Shown here piece after piece: positions 43,941 through 53,366 of a DNA stretch of 64,000 nucleotides (position 1 is the first letter of the stretch; each line of letters begins with the position of its first letter). Source of the stretch: Flavobacteriales bacterium (GTDB lineage: Bacteria > Bacteroidota > Bacteroidia > Flavobacteriales > Schleiferiaceae). The notes under the pieces were generated by a model, which had not been told where the DNA came from, did not search any database, and was given only the letters and a program-made list of their open reading frames with translations. The stretch lies in contig CP051243.1 in assembly GCA_017795025.1 (NCBI GenBank), forward strand, positions 1,178,001 to 1,242,000, read 5' to 3'. A program made the position numbers and the translations under genes.

Positions 43941-44048
43941 TTAGGCGTAATAGGCGGTGATGAGGTAGTACAAAATGATTTGCAAGAAAAGGAAAATCAA
44001 GACAGCGCTGTACAGTTGCCGCCACTTCATTTTATCATTGCCCTCCAT
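43941..44048 (-). CDS. 35-residue membrane peptide between deacetylase and symporter
   Basis: ATG at 44046-44048, stop at 43941-43943; translation gives MEGNDKMKWRQLYSAVLIFL and then a hydrophobic helix ending ILYYLITAYYA. It overlaps the deacetylase 3' end by 14 bases, and its TAA abuts the symporter ATG (TAAATG). A short cytoplasmic positive stretch and one membrane helix are typical of small transporter-accessory proteins. No homologue named. Confidence 0.65.
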   Translation of the reverse strand: MEGNDKMKWRQLYSAVLIFLFLQIILYYLITAYYA

Positions 44049-46533
44049 GCTGGTAAGATATCATATTTGCTAAGAGTCGATAGGCACCCGTTACCCCAGC
44101 CGGTAATTCGCGGAAAAAGGAAATACCGGTATACATAAAGGCCCCTTGGCCATAATTAGCGATTAATAAGCCGCCTAAGCGATCCGGCTCTCCTTTATCA
44201 TGCCAGCCCAATGGCGCATCGTAGGCGGAATCCCATTCACTGGCAAAGTACAAACCACGTTCCTGCACCCAACCCGTGAAATCTGCCTTACTAAGCGTAT
44301 TCGGTTGATTTAAGACCGGATGATTCTTAAGCAGAAACTTGGCTTCCGCCACCTCTTCGGTAACGCGTTCGCGAGAAATGGTAAAAGGATAAGGAGCAAT
44401 ATCTTCCCCTTGGAAGCTCCGCGAACGGGTGTTGTATTGAACTATCAAATTTCCGCCCGCTTTCACATAGTTAAACAGCTCCTCCTTACGATCGAAAAGC
44501 CAGGCCTGTGTATTGTAGGCGCGAATTCCTAATATGATGGCTTGATACTGGGACAAATCGGTTTCTCGAAGGCTTTGAGCATCCAGAAAATCGACCTGAT
44601 AGCCCATTTGAATAAGACCCTCGGGCACCTTATCACCCGCCCCAACAATATAGGCCACCTTGGTCCCTTTTATCGCCAGGTCTAAAGGAATCATATCAAT
44701 CTTAGGCTCCTCTAAAACCATCCGTTTATCGATATGAGGGTAGTCTATTTCAACCAAGGTTTGCAGGGGCGTTAATAGGTAGGTTTGACCAGGAACCTCA
44801 GGAGTTTCTTCCCTTAGGTAGATCATCAATTCGCTTCGCTTGGAGCCTGCTTTTCGCTGGAGGGTAATTCGTTCGCTCCTTACCTGGTCAGCCTGATCGA
44901 ATTCAAGGTTAATTAAGGCGGGTTCGATACTCCAATCGCCTTCCGTTTCTAAACCAATGGTATAGGAGCCTGGAGTAAAAGCTCTAAAGTCGAGGCTTAT
45001 TTCCTGACTAGCGCCTTCTCTAAAAAACAGCTTGGCATTGGCGGTGCTCACGGTTAGCTTAGGAACAACCATTAAAGGACGCTCAATTTCCCCCTCTACC
45101 CGATCGCTAAATTTATAGCGAGCCGGAACTTTTAATTGGAAACTACCTTTACCCGCAATCTTAACCTCTACGGAAGTGGCGAAAACAGCATCATTCTCGG
45201 GCTGCCCAATTAATTGGGGATTGGAAACCTTAAACATGGCCTGATAAGGATTTTTTAGCCAATAAGGCTGAGAGCTTAGCTTATTGGGTAAGTCTACTTC
45301 AAAATCATACTGGGATAAATCATTTTCAGCTAAGCTCACGAAGCTTTTTGCGGTACTATTGGGTTTGCCCCATGAAACGCGTGGGTCTTCCACTTCCACC
45401 TCCAAAGGACTGCGCTGAATCATTCGGGCCTCGAAGCTTACTTTTTGACCAGCGGTGGCATACTCCGAATTGGCGAGCATCTCCAGCTTTAGGCCCAAGC
45501 AATCGGCAAGGAGCAATTGAATTTTCTCTGCCAAGATTTCCATTTCTAGCCCTTCAGAATCGCGCATCATATTTAAAAGTTCGAGCAGCCCATCTACCGA
45601 AAGGTGGGGCTTTCGTGGATTAAAGTCTTGTTCAATTTCACTTAATAGGGTACTAATTTTTGGATGGCCTAAATCGGTCCATGATAGCGGTAAGCCGGAA
45701 AAGATACTGCCCTCGGGCGTGCTACCCTTCATTAATTTTAGATATTCCTTTTGGCTACCTCGGGCAACGGAAACACCAAACCCTTGACTTTTATGCTGAC
45801 TGCGACTATAGCTTGCTAGCTCATTGCAGGAGAGTCCTAACTCGGGCAGGTAGGTACCTACGTCAACCACCGAATAAGTAGGATCATTAGCGGCGAGGCT
45901 ATCAATTTTAGGTTCCCACCAGGCACTATGGTTCCAAAAAATCCGACCTACTTGCCAGGGTTCAAGCCCTTGGTCAGGAAAAACCTTGGGGTCTGCCGCC
46001 TTATCAAATGCCTCTAAGGCAATCATGGCACTCGCGGTATGATGGCCGTGCCCTGCTCTGGCATCCGGTGGAAAACGAGTAATAATAATATGAGGTCGAA
46101 ACTTACGGATCACACGGATCGCATCACTTAACACTTGCTCCCGATCCCATTGGGTAAAAGTTTCCTCGGGATTCTTACTGTAACCGAAATCTACCGCGCG
46201 GGAGAAGAATTGATTTCCACCGTCAATCTTACGGGCCTGCATCAATTCTTGCGTTCGCAAAACCCCTAATTGCGCACCTAATTCTTTACCAATCAAATTT
46301 TGTCCACCATCGCCACGGGTTAAACTTAGATAAGCAGTTTCCGCACCAATGTCATTGGCCAACCAAGCAATCATGCGTGTGTTCTCATCATCGGGGTGAG
46401 CTGCTAGATAAAGCACCCGCAATGGGGTTTGGAGCTGCTGCACGCGATGGAGAATGGATGATGAGCTTGATCTCTGTGCATCTGCCGAAAGGCTGAAGAT
46501 TAGAACAGATAGGAGCGTGAGTATTTTTCGCAT
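44035..46533 (-). CDS. PIG-L family deacetylase with C-terminal GATase-like region
   Basis: 832 residues. Signal peptide 1-19 (ILTLLSVLIFSLSADA). LmbE/PIG-L zinc domain at about 35-260 with the metal ligands in AAHPDDENTRM and GHGHHTASA. N-acetylglucosaminyl-type deacetylases have this fold. A central beta-rich part (about 370-600) and a C-terminal GATase1/ThuA-like domain (about 620-830; LGIRAYNT, GGNLIVQYNTRS) follow. Secreted or periplasmic by the signal. First gene of the operon with the membrane peptide and symporter. Confidence 0.88.
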   Translation of the reverse strand: MRKILTLLSVLIFSLSADAQRSSSSSILHRVQQLQTPLRVLYLAAHPDDENTRMIAWLANDIGAETAYLSLTRGDGGQNLIGKELGAQLGVLRTQELMQARKIDGGNQFFSRAVDFGYSKNPEETFTQWDREQVLSDAIRVIRKFRPHIIITRFPPDARAGHGHHTASAMIALEAFDKAADPKVFPDQGLEPWQVGRIFWNHSAWWEPKIDSLAANDPTYSVVDVGTYLPELGLSCNELASYSRSQHKSQGFGVSVARGSQKEYLKLMKGSTPEGSIFSGLPLSWTDLGHPKISTLLSEIEQDFNPRKPHLSVDGLLELLNMMRDSEGLEMEILAEKIQLLLADCLGLKLEMLANSEYATAGQKVSFEARMIQRSPLEVEVEDPRVSWGKPNSTAKSFVSLAENDLSQYDFEVDLPNKLSSQPYWLKNPYQAMFKVSNPQLIGQPENDAVFATSVEVKIAGKGSFQLKVPARYKFSDRVEGEIERPLMVVPKLTVSTANAKLFFREGASQEISLDFRAFTPGSYTIGLETEGDWSIEPALINLEFDQADQVRSERITLQRKAGSKRSELMIYLREETPEVPGQTYLLTPLQTLVEIDYPHIDKRMVLEEPKIDMIPLDLAIKGTKVAYIVGAGDKVPEGLIQMGYQVDFLDAQSLRETDLSQYQAIILGIRAYNTQAWLFDRKEELFNYVKAGGNLIVQYNTRSRSFQGEDIAPYPFTISRERVTEEVAEAKFLLKNHPVLNQPNTLSKADFTGWVQERGLYFASEWDSAYDAPLGWHDKGEPDRLGGLLIANYGQGAFMYTGISFFRELPAGVTGAYRLLANMISYQHGGQ

Positions 46534-46555
46534 GGAGAATATTAAAATGGGTTTC

Positions 46556-46563
46556 CAAAACTA
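46556..46563 (-). promoter_or_regulatory. -7 promoter box for the PIG-L operon
   Basis: On the minus strand TAGTTTTG matches TAnnTTTG exactly, 22 bases before the ATG at 46531-46533. No good -33 TTG at the expected spacing. Confidence 0.45.
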
Positions 46564-46708
46564 ATAATACCGAACAAATAGCTTTAGTTCATACTTATAA
46601 GATATTGATATAATAGAGCCCTGTAATTACAATTGTTCAAATCTCTATTTAATGTGAAGGAAAGGTTAAAATTCAAGGCTTATATTTACGCACCCTAAAT
46701 TTTTCCGA

Positions 46709-49700
46709 ATGAAGAAAATGCTACTCTTAGGTCTGGTTCTATGCGCCAATTTAGCATGGTCCCAGAACCAAAGTTCATTGAAACCAATTCTATTTGTAAA
46801 TGAAACCGTGGATGCCGAAGCGGTTTCGGAAGGTAGAAACTTACAGTACGCTGGTTACAGTTATGTACTAATTCAACATCCCGATTTAAGGATTCAAGCT
46901 GATTTTTACGGCTTTCAAACCTTAGATTACATTCCAAGTAACGCGGCCTTTGCCCGAGTGGCCAATGCGCAATTGGAACAAGCCAGCCGCAATTTAGAGC
47001 GTGCCGGTGGTCGGGTATTAAAAATCAAGGACGCCTGGCGCTTATCCAAGGCCCTTTACACCAACGATTATCCCGAATGGGCTTGGGCCGAAGATGGTCA
47101 GAGCCTAATCCTAAGAATGCAATACCATCGTGGTCTTAGTCACCTCAATATTGCTCAGGCTTTACAAGCGGCTAATATTCCGGTTTTAGAAGAAAAAGAA
47201 GGTGACCGGGTTTTTAAAATCGTCTTAGATCCTGAAAACATGGACCAACTCCTGAGCTTTGGCTTTGTGGAGTACGTGGAAGAGAAAGAGGCTCCCGCCA
47301 TTATGGATAATGAGGAGTCGCGTATTTCACATCGGGTAAACACCCTACAACAAGCTAATTACAATGGAGGCTTGCAATACGATGGCAGCGGCATTACCGT
47401 GGCGCATAATGATGCGGGTCTTATTGGTGGGCATATCGATTTTAAAGGTCGTTTTACCAACCAGCACAATTCTCCGTCTAATACCGATCATGGTTTTCAT
47501 ACTGCAGGTACCATTTTTGGTGCTGGTAATATGGATCCTCGCGAAGCGGGAATGGCTCCAGGGGCCGATTTATACTATTACAATTACCCACAAGCCTTAA
47601 ATCAGGCGGATGCCCTTTACAGTGGGATTGGTGCGCGGATTACCTCCAACTCCTTTTCCAATGGTTGTAATAGCGGCTACAGTACTTGGTCGCAAGCGCT
47701 TGATAAGGACGCTTATGACAATCCTAATATGGTGCATGTATTCTCTTCTGGTAACAATGGAGGATCGCCCTGTAACAATGCTTACGTTCCTGGCACGGGC
47801 TGGGGAACCATTACTGGTGGTCATAAGATGGGTAAAAACGTGATTACCGTGGGTAATAATGATAAGAACGACAACATCGCAGGTTCGAGTTCTAAGGGTC
47901 CTGCGACCGACGGACGGATTAAGCCCGATATTACGGCGGTGGGTACCAGTGTACGTTCTACCGCTGGAGCGCCTTTAAGTTCTGATAATAGCTATTCGAC
48001 CAAAACCGGAACCTCAATGGCCTGCCCAGGGGTTAGCGGTAGTGTTGCGGTTTTAATGGAAGCTTACAAAGACCATAATAATGGCATGGAGCCTCACGGG
48101 GCTTTGATCAAAGGAATTTTAATGAACGGTGCCGATGACCTTGGAAATGCCGGTCCGGATTTCACCTTTGGTTACGGACGTATTAATGTGCGTCGTTCTT
48201 ACGAGATTATCGAAAATGGCTGGACCGCTACCGATAGCATCAGCAGCGGAGATTCGGCCACTTTTACTTTCAATATTCCCGCAAATACAGCGCAGGCTAA
48301 GTTTATGATCATCTGGTCGGATCGTGAGAGCGCGCCTAGTGCGGGTGCCGATTTAGTGAATGACCTCGACTTAGAAGTAACTTATAACAATACCACTTAC
48401 CTACCTTGGGTATTGGACCCTAGTCATAATGTTGCAGCGATTACTAGTCTTCCCGTTCGCAAGCGTGATTCGCTCAACAATATTGAGCAAGTAACGCTTG
48501 ATAATCCTGCTGCTGGTGCGGCAACGATTAAAGTTCGTGGTTACAATGTACCGGTGGGTGTTGATCAAAAGTTTCATGTTATCGCCTATTATGAGAGCAA
48601 TGACCTAGTTATTACCTATCCTAGCGAGGGTATGGGATTAGCCACTGGTTCCACCCATCGCGTTACTTGGGATGCCCCTCAAAATACCACCTACTCGGTA
48701 GAGTTTAGCTTAAACAATAAATCGACTTGGTTCTCTCTGGGAAGTACTTCCGGTCGCTTTACCAATTGGACCATGCCAAACTTACCTCGTAATCAGGTTT
48801 ACTTGCGCATTACCTCTGCCTTTGATACTGCTGAGGTTGGTCCGATGACGGTAGTTCAAACGCCAGGAGCTATTAATGTTTTGGCAGCTTGTCCGGATAG
48901 CGTGCATTTAGACTGGAATAATGTTCAAGGGGCCAGCGGCTATGTGGTGTACAAATTAGGTCCTAAGTACATGGATTCCATTGCTTACGTTGATACTTCT
49001 GAAGCTTGGGTGCCTCATAATCCCACCCAAGTTGATTGGTTCTCCGTAGCGGCTGTAATTAATGATACTTCAGTTGGGTTCCGCTCCTTTGCTTATGAGA
49101 AGCCAGCCGGTATCTTTAACTGTAATGTGCCTTCCGATTTGAAATTGGAAGCGGTTACTTCAGCCTCGGGAGACATTCCAGACTGTGTGGCAGGAACCGA
49201 CAGCGATTTACCGGTATTCCTAATTAAGAACACCGGATCAAACCCGATTAATTCGGTTGACGTTTCCTTCCAACGTTTTGGTGCCTCAGGTATAACTACC
49301 GAAACCATTAATCGCACAATCAATCCCGGCGATACGATTCATCATTATTTCCAAAGTCGTTTGACCTTGCTAAACAATGTGAATTTGCAGTACTACTTCT
49401 GGATTGATGCTGCTGCGGATGGTAACCCTTTTAACGATACTATTATCTCTGGCGCCCGTAAAATTGTAAGTAGCGGATCAGTAGAAACCGTTCCTTACCG
49501 TCAGGATTTTGAAAACTTTATTAGCTGCTCCACCAATGATAATTGTGGCGGCACCAATTGTTTCCTCACCGACGGTTGGCATAACTTCCAAAATGGAGCC
49601 ACTGATGATATTGATTGGAGGATAAACAGCGGGCCAACGCCAAGTTCGGCCACTGGTCCAAGTACCGACTATAACCCTGGAAACTCCAATGGAAAATACC

Positions 49701-50311
49701 TCTATCTGGAAGCTTCTGGAGATTGTGACAGCGCTGAGGCGATGGTTTTAAGTCCTTGTATCGACTTAAGCAACACCTTCCGTCCGCATGCTACGATTTA
49801 CTACAATATGTACGGTTTAAATATGGGTACCCTTTCGGTAGATGTATATGATGGCCGCGTTTGGCATTTAGATGTTTCACCGCAACTTATCGGAAATCAG
49901 AGTTTTGATTGGGAGCCCCTAACTACCGATCTCAGCCAGTTTGCCGGTCAAAAGGTAGTGCTTCGTTACCGTGGAAAAACCGGTGATGGTTTCCGCAGTG
50001 ACATTGCCATCGATGACTTCTCCGTGGTAGACTCATCCGGTATTGGACTTAGCGAAAACTTAATTGGTGGATTGAAATTATTCCCGAATCCAAGTAAGGG
50101 TGTATTCCAATTGAGTAGTGTACTTCCTTTAGATGAGGAAACCACTATTCAAATTACAGACCTAAGTGGAGCCCTAATTTGGAGTGGTAAGGTGCCTAGT
50201 CACAACACCTATTCTATGGAAATCAATATTGAGGACCAAGCTCCAGGGGTTTACCTATTGGAAATTGGAAATTCAGATTTCCGCAAGACCTTCCGCTTGA
50301 TTAAGGAATAA
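46709..50311 (+). CDS. Secreted subtilase (S8) with MAM-like module and T9SS type-A domain
   Basis: 1200 residues. Signal peptide 1-18 (LLLGLVLCANLAWS). S8 protease domain at about 205-500 with Asp235 (VAHNDAGLIG), His261 (TDHGFHTAGT) and Ser436 (GTSMACPGVSG), oxyanion Asn in SSGNNGG. Then a P-domain/CUB-like segment, an Ig/fibronectin-like stretch (about 625-810), CARDB-like repeats (about 815-925), a MAM/choice-of-anchor-J module (about 930-1110, VETVPYRQDFENF ... DIAIDDFSVVD), and a T9SS type-A sorting domain (LKLFPNPSKGVFQLSS ... TFRLIKE). Exported to the cell surface or medium. A strong terminator follows. Confidence 0.92.
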   Translation: MKKMLLLGLVLCANLAWSQNQSSLKPILFVNETVDAEAVSEGRNLQYAGYSYVLIQHPDLRIQADFYGFQTLDYIPSNAAFARVANAQLEQASRNLERAGGRVLKIKDAWRLSKALYTNDYPEWAWAEDGQSLILRMQYHRGLSHLNIAQALQAANIPVLEEKEGDRVFKIVLDPENMDQLLSFGFVEYVEEKEAPAIMDNEESRISHRVNTLQQANYNGGLQYDGSGITVAHNDAGLIGGHIDFKGRFTNQHNSPSNTDHGFHTAGTIFGAGNMDPREAGMAPGADLYYYNYPQALNQADALYSGIGARITSNSFSNGCNSGYSTWSQALDKDAYDNPNMVHVFSSGNNGGSPCNNAYVPGTGWGTITGGHKMGKNVITVGNNDKNDNIAGSSSKGPATDGRIKPDITAVGTSVRSTAGAPLSSDNSYSTKTGTSMACPGVSGSVAVLMEAYKDHNNGMEPHGALIKGILMNGADDLGNAGPDFTFGYGRINVRRSYEIIENGWTATDSISSGDSATFTFNIPANTAQAKFMIIWSDRESAPSAGADLVNDLDLEVTYNNTTYLPWVLDPSHNVAAITSLPVRKRDSLNNIEQVTLDNPAAGAATIKVRGYNVPVGVDQKFHVIAYYESNDLVITYPSEGMGLATGSTHRVTWDAPQNTTYSVEFSLNNKSTWFSLGSTSGRFTNWTMPNLPRNQVYLRITSAFDTAEVGPMTVVQTPGAINVLAACPDSVHLDWNNVQGASGYVVYKLGPKYMDSIAYVDTSEAWVPHNPTQVDWFSVAAVINDTSVGFRSFAYEKPAGIFNCNVPSDLKLEAVTSASGDIPDCVAGTDSDLPVFLIKNTGSNPINSVDVSFQRFGASGITTETINRTINPGDTIHHYFQSRLTLLNNVNLQYYFWIDAAADGNPFNDTIISGARKIVSSGSVETVPYRQDFENFISCSTNDNCGGTNCFLTDGWHNFQNGATDDIDWRINSGPTPSSATGPSTDYNPGNSNGKYLYLEASGDCDSAEAMVLSPCIDLSNTFRPHATIYYNMYGLNMGTLSVDVYDGRVWHLDVSPQLIGNQSFDWEPLTTDLSQFAGQKVVLRYRGKTGDGFRSDIAIDDFSVVDSSGIGLSENLIGGLKLFPNPSKGVFQLSSVLPLDEETTIQITDLSGALIWSGKVPSHNTYSMEINIEDQAPGVYLLEIGNSDFRKTFRLIKE

Positions 50312-50328
50312 GAAAGCCCTAAATATTT

Positions 50329-50365
50329 AAAAAGCCCGCTTGAATTGAATCAAGCGGGCTTTTTT
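50329..50365. terminator. Bidirectional terminator between the subtilase and clpB
   Basis: AAAAGCCCGCTTGA (50330-50343) pairs perfectly with TCAAGCGGGCTTTT (50350-50363) around a 6-base loop, with A- and T-tracts for both convergent genes. Confidence 0.88.
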
Positions 50366-50395
50366 GTTTTTAATGAATTTGGGATTAGCGCTTGC

Positions 50396-53011
50396 TTAGT
50401 CGATATCCAAGTCTATAGTCGCATTGGTGAAAACCAGTTTATCCTGCTCATCCATATCTAATAAGATGGCCTGGTCTTTTTCTACTTCACCCGCCAAGAT
50501 GCGCTTGGATAGTTCGTTTAAAACGCGTTTCTGGATTACCCTCTTCACGGGTCGGCCACCATACTGCGGATCGTAACCAATATCGGCTAAGTACTGCAGG
50601 GCAGCGGGACTGGCTTCTAAGGTAATATTCTGCTCTTCCAACTGCGCTTTTACGCGGTTTAACTGCAGGCTCACAATCTGCTTAAGGTCACTCTTTTCGA
50701 GAGGCAAGAACATAATGCTTTCATCAATCCGATTTAAGAATTCCGGTCTTACCGTTTGCCTTAAGAGTTGCATCAACTCGCTGCGTGTATCTTCATACAC
50801 CTGATATTTATTCTCGTCCGTAATATCGGCAAAGCGCTCCATGATAAGGTTCGAGCCCATATTGGAGGTCATAATGATAATGGTATTCCTAAAATTGGCT
50901 ACCCGGCCCTTATTGTCCGTTAGGCGTCCTTCATCCAGTACTTGTAGTAAGATGTTGAATACATCAGGGTGGGCCTTTTCGATTTCATCCAAAAGCACCA
51001 CGGAGTAGGGTTTACGACGTACGGCTTCGGTAAGCTGACCGCCCTCATCATAGCCTACATAACCGGGAGGTGCTCCAATTAAGCGGCTTACCGAATGGCG
51101 CTCTTGGTATTCGCTCATATCAATGCGGGTCATGGCATTATCATCGTCGAATAAAAACTCGGCCAGAGCCTTCGCTAATTCTGTTTTACCAACTCCCGTA
51201 GTACCGAAGAAAATGAAGCTTCCAATAGGGCGATTTTGATCTTGTAAACCCGCGCGACTGCGGCGCACGGCGTCACTTACGGCCATAATTGCTTCCTCCT
51301 GACCGACCACACGTTTATGCAGTTCCTCTTCTAAACGCAGCAATTTACTGCGCTCCGATTCCAACATCTTGCTGATAGGGATTCCGGTCCAGCGGCTTAC
51401 CACATCGGCAATGTCTTCCGCTTCCACTTCCTCCTTAATTAGGGCATTGGCGTTTTGTAAATCTTCGGCCTGACTCTCAAAGTCTTTTAGTCTTTGCTCG
51501 GCTTCCTTTAGTTTACCATAACGGATTTCCGCTACTTCCCCATAATTACCGGCACGCTCGGCCTGCTCGGCTTGGAGTTTGAGTTGCTCCATTTCCTCTT
51601 TGGCCTGTTGGATTCCTTCCACCACCGATTTTTCAGAATTCCATTTAGCGCTTAATCCATCGCGCTCCTCATTAAGCTGAGCCAAATCTTCTTTGATGGC
51701 CTTTTGCTTGCTAGGATCTCCTTCCCGCTTTATGGCTTCTAGTTCAATCTCCAACTGCATGATTTTCCGGTCGAGGATATCAATTTCCTCGGGCTTGGAG
51801 TTGATTTCCATGCGCAACTTCGAGGCTGCTTCATCAATGAGGTCAATGGCCTTATCCGGTAAAAAACGATCGGAGATATAGCGTTGTGATAATTCCACCG
51901 AAGCAATAATCGCTTCATCCTTAATACGCACCTTATGGTGAGTTTCGTAGCGTTCCTTAATTCCCCGTAAGATGGAAATAGCGGATTCGGTGTCGGGCTC
52001 CGAAACTATAACCTTTTGGAAACGGCGTTCTAGGGCCTTGTCCTTTTCAAAATACTTTTGATATTCATTTAGGGTGGTCGCACCTATCGCTCTGAGTTCT
52101 CCTCTTGCCAGTGCCGGTTTTAGGATATTAGCGGCATCCATTGCGCCCTCTCCTCCACCTGCGCCAACTAGGGTGTGAATTTCATCAATAAACAAAACCA
52201 GGTGGCCATCGCTTTCGGTAACTTCCTTTACCACCGCCTTAAGTCGTTCTTCAAACTCCCCTTTGTACTTAGCCCCTGCTAAGAGGGCACCCATGTCGAG
52301 GCTGTAAATTTTTTTATCCTTTAAGTTTTCGGGAACGTCTCCTTTAATGATGCGATGCGCCATTCCCTCGGCGATAGCGGTTTTACCAACACCAGGCTCC
52401 CCTATTAAGACGGGATTATTCTTGGTACGGCGCGATAAGATCTGCAGTACGCGGCGGATTTCTTCATCCCGACCAATTACGGGATCGAGTTTACCCGCTT
52501 CGGCCAAATCGTTCAAATTCTTAGCGTATTTCTCCAGCGCATTGTACTGCTCTTCCGAGGAGGCCGAATTCGACTGACTGCCTTTTCGTAGGTCTTTTAA
52601 AGCCAAGTCCCAGCCCTCTTTCGTCATACCAGAGTCCTTCAACATTTGCGCTACGGGGTCCTTACCTTCCAATAAACCAAAAATTAGGTGCTCCAAGGCA
52701 ACATACTCATCCTTTAGTTTTTGGGCTTTATTAAAGGCTCTTAGGAGCGTCTGATTGGCATTTTGATCCAGGTATTGATTCGCACCCTCTACTTTGGGAT
52801 AAGATTTGAGGATTCCTTCCAAGGCCGAATAAACCGCCTCCTCATTAACACTCATCTTCTTTAAAAAGAAAGAGAGAATGTTTTCATCGGCTTGTTTAAT
52901 CCCTTTAAGTAAGTGTCCGGTTTGAATGGCTTGATGTCCAAGCTCCAAACTCAAGGCCTGCGCTTGTTGCACCGCCTTTTGTGATTTTATAGTGAATTTA
53001 CTGAGGTCCAT
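50396..53011 (-). CDS. clpB: ATP-dependent chaperone ClpB
   Basis: 871 residues, full length for ClpB. Disaggregase working with DnaK. N-terminal Clp repeats (1-145), nucleotide-binding domain 1 with Walker [14 protein letters not shown] and Walker [15 protein letters not shown], the ClpB-specific long coiled-coil middle domain (about 410-530), nucleotide-binding domain 2 with [16 protein letters not shown] and [15 protein letters not shown], and C-terminal D2-small domain. No P-element for ClpP binding (IGF/L) is evident. Several TGTC/GACA palindromes lie upstream and may be heat-shock control sites. Confidence 0.97.
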   Translation of the reverse strand: MDLSKFTIKSQKAVQQAQALSLELGHQAIQTGHLLKGIKQADENILSFFLKKMSVNEEAVYSALEGILKSYPKVEGANQYLDQNANQTLLRAFNKAQKLKDEYVALEHLIFGLLEGKDPVAQMLKDSGMTKEGWDLALKDLRKGSQSNSASSEEQYNALEKYAKNLNDLAEAGKLDPVIGRDEEIRRVLQILSRRTKNNPVLIGEPGVGKTAIAEGMAHRIIKGDVPENLKDKKIYSLDMGALLAGAKYKGEFEERLKAVVKEVTESDGHLVLFIDEIHTLVGAGGGEGAMDAANILKPALARGELRAIGATTLNEYQKYFEKDKALERRFQKVIVSEPDTESAISILRGIKERYETHHKVRIKDEAIIASVELSQRYISDRFLPDKAIDLIDEAASKLRMEINSKPEEIDILDRKIMQLEIELEAIKREGDPSKQKAIKEDLAQLNEERDGLSAKWNSEKSVVEGIQQAKEEMEQLKLQAEQAERAGNYGEVAEIRYGKLKEAEQRLKDFESQAEDLQNANALIKEEVEAEDIADVVSRWTGIPISKMLESERSKLLRLEEELHKRVVGQEEAIMAVSDAVRRSRAGLQDQNRPIGSFIFFGTTGVGKTELAKALAEFLFDDDNAMTRIDMSEYQERHSVSRLIGAPPGYVGYDEGGQLTEAVRRKPYSVVLLDEIEKAHPDVFNILLQVLDEGRLTDNKGRVANFRNTIIIMTSNMGSNLIMERFADITDENKYQVYEDTRSELMQLLRQTVRPEFLNRIDESIMFLPLEKSDLKQIVSLQLNRVKAQLEEQNITLEASPAALQYLADIGYDPQYGGRPVKRVIQKRVLNELSKRILAGEVEKDQAILLDMDEQDKLVFTNATIDLDID

Positions 53012-53310
53012 TTCAGAGATTTTTGCTGATTAATAGCAAAATAAGCTCCAAGCTGCTTTTGAATATTTATTGCTGACGGGCTGTCGGGACAAAACATTAA
53101 ACCCTGACTATCAGTCACCTAAATCTAAAGCAAACTGACAAAATGAAAGCGCTTATTCTCAATTGGATCATGATATCTTATGGCGCATCTCCGAGCCTTT
53201 GCTTCCTAGATAAGGTCGCTGCTTCTTCAACAAAAGGTCGATGAACACGAGTGGAAAGCTGAAGTACTGCATTAGGTGGAGTACTTAACTCCTAGGCTAG
53301 TCTCAGGAAT
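53012..53310. other. Intergenic region upstream of clpB
   Basis: 299 bases with no convincing gene. A short ATG frame at 53142-53243 codes for 33 residues with no signal or domain and is rejected. It contains TGTC/GACA palindromes (separate entry) and the near-match -7 box TTATTTTG on the minus strand (53037-53044), which has one mismatch to the consensus and lies 25 bases before the clpB ATG. Confidence 0.45.
53073..53141. promoter_or_regulatory. TGAC/GTCA palindromes, candidate control region of clpB
   Basis: TGTCGGGACA (53082-53091, arms TGTC and GACA), TGACTATCAGTCA (53105-53117, 5-bp arms) and a half site TGACA (53136-53140) are clustered 70-130 bases upstream of clpB. No CIRCE element was found. 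Heat-shock control is inferred only from position before clpB. Confidence 0.3.
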
Positions 53311-53344
53311 AAAAAAAGCCGCCCCCAATTATTGGAGACGGCTT
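53311..53344 (-). terminator. Terminator after the giant T9SS gene
   Basis: On the minus strand AAGCCGTCTCC pairs with GGGGGCGGCTT (two G-U pairs) with a CAATAATTG loop that can itself pair, followed by TTTTTTT. It lies 23 bases past the stop of the 1630-residue gene. Confidence 0.78.
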
Positions 53345-53366
53345 CTATAATAGTCTAAACGTTTAC

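Noticed and set aside
53142-53243. 33-codon ATG frame upstream of clpB
   Set aside because: No signal, domain or upstream context; it overlaps the palindrome region.
53012-53310. CIRCE heat-shock operator before clpB
   Set aside because: TTAGCACTC-N9-GAGTGCTAA or a close variant was not found.
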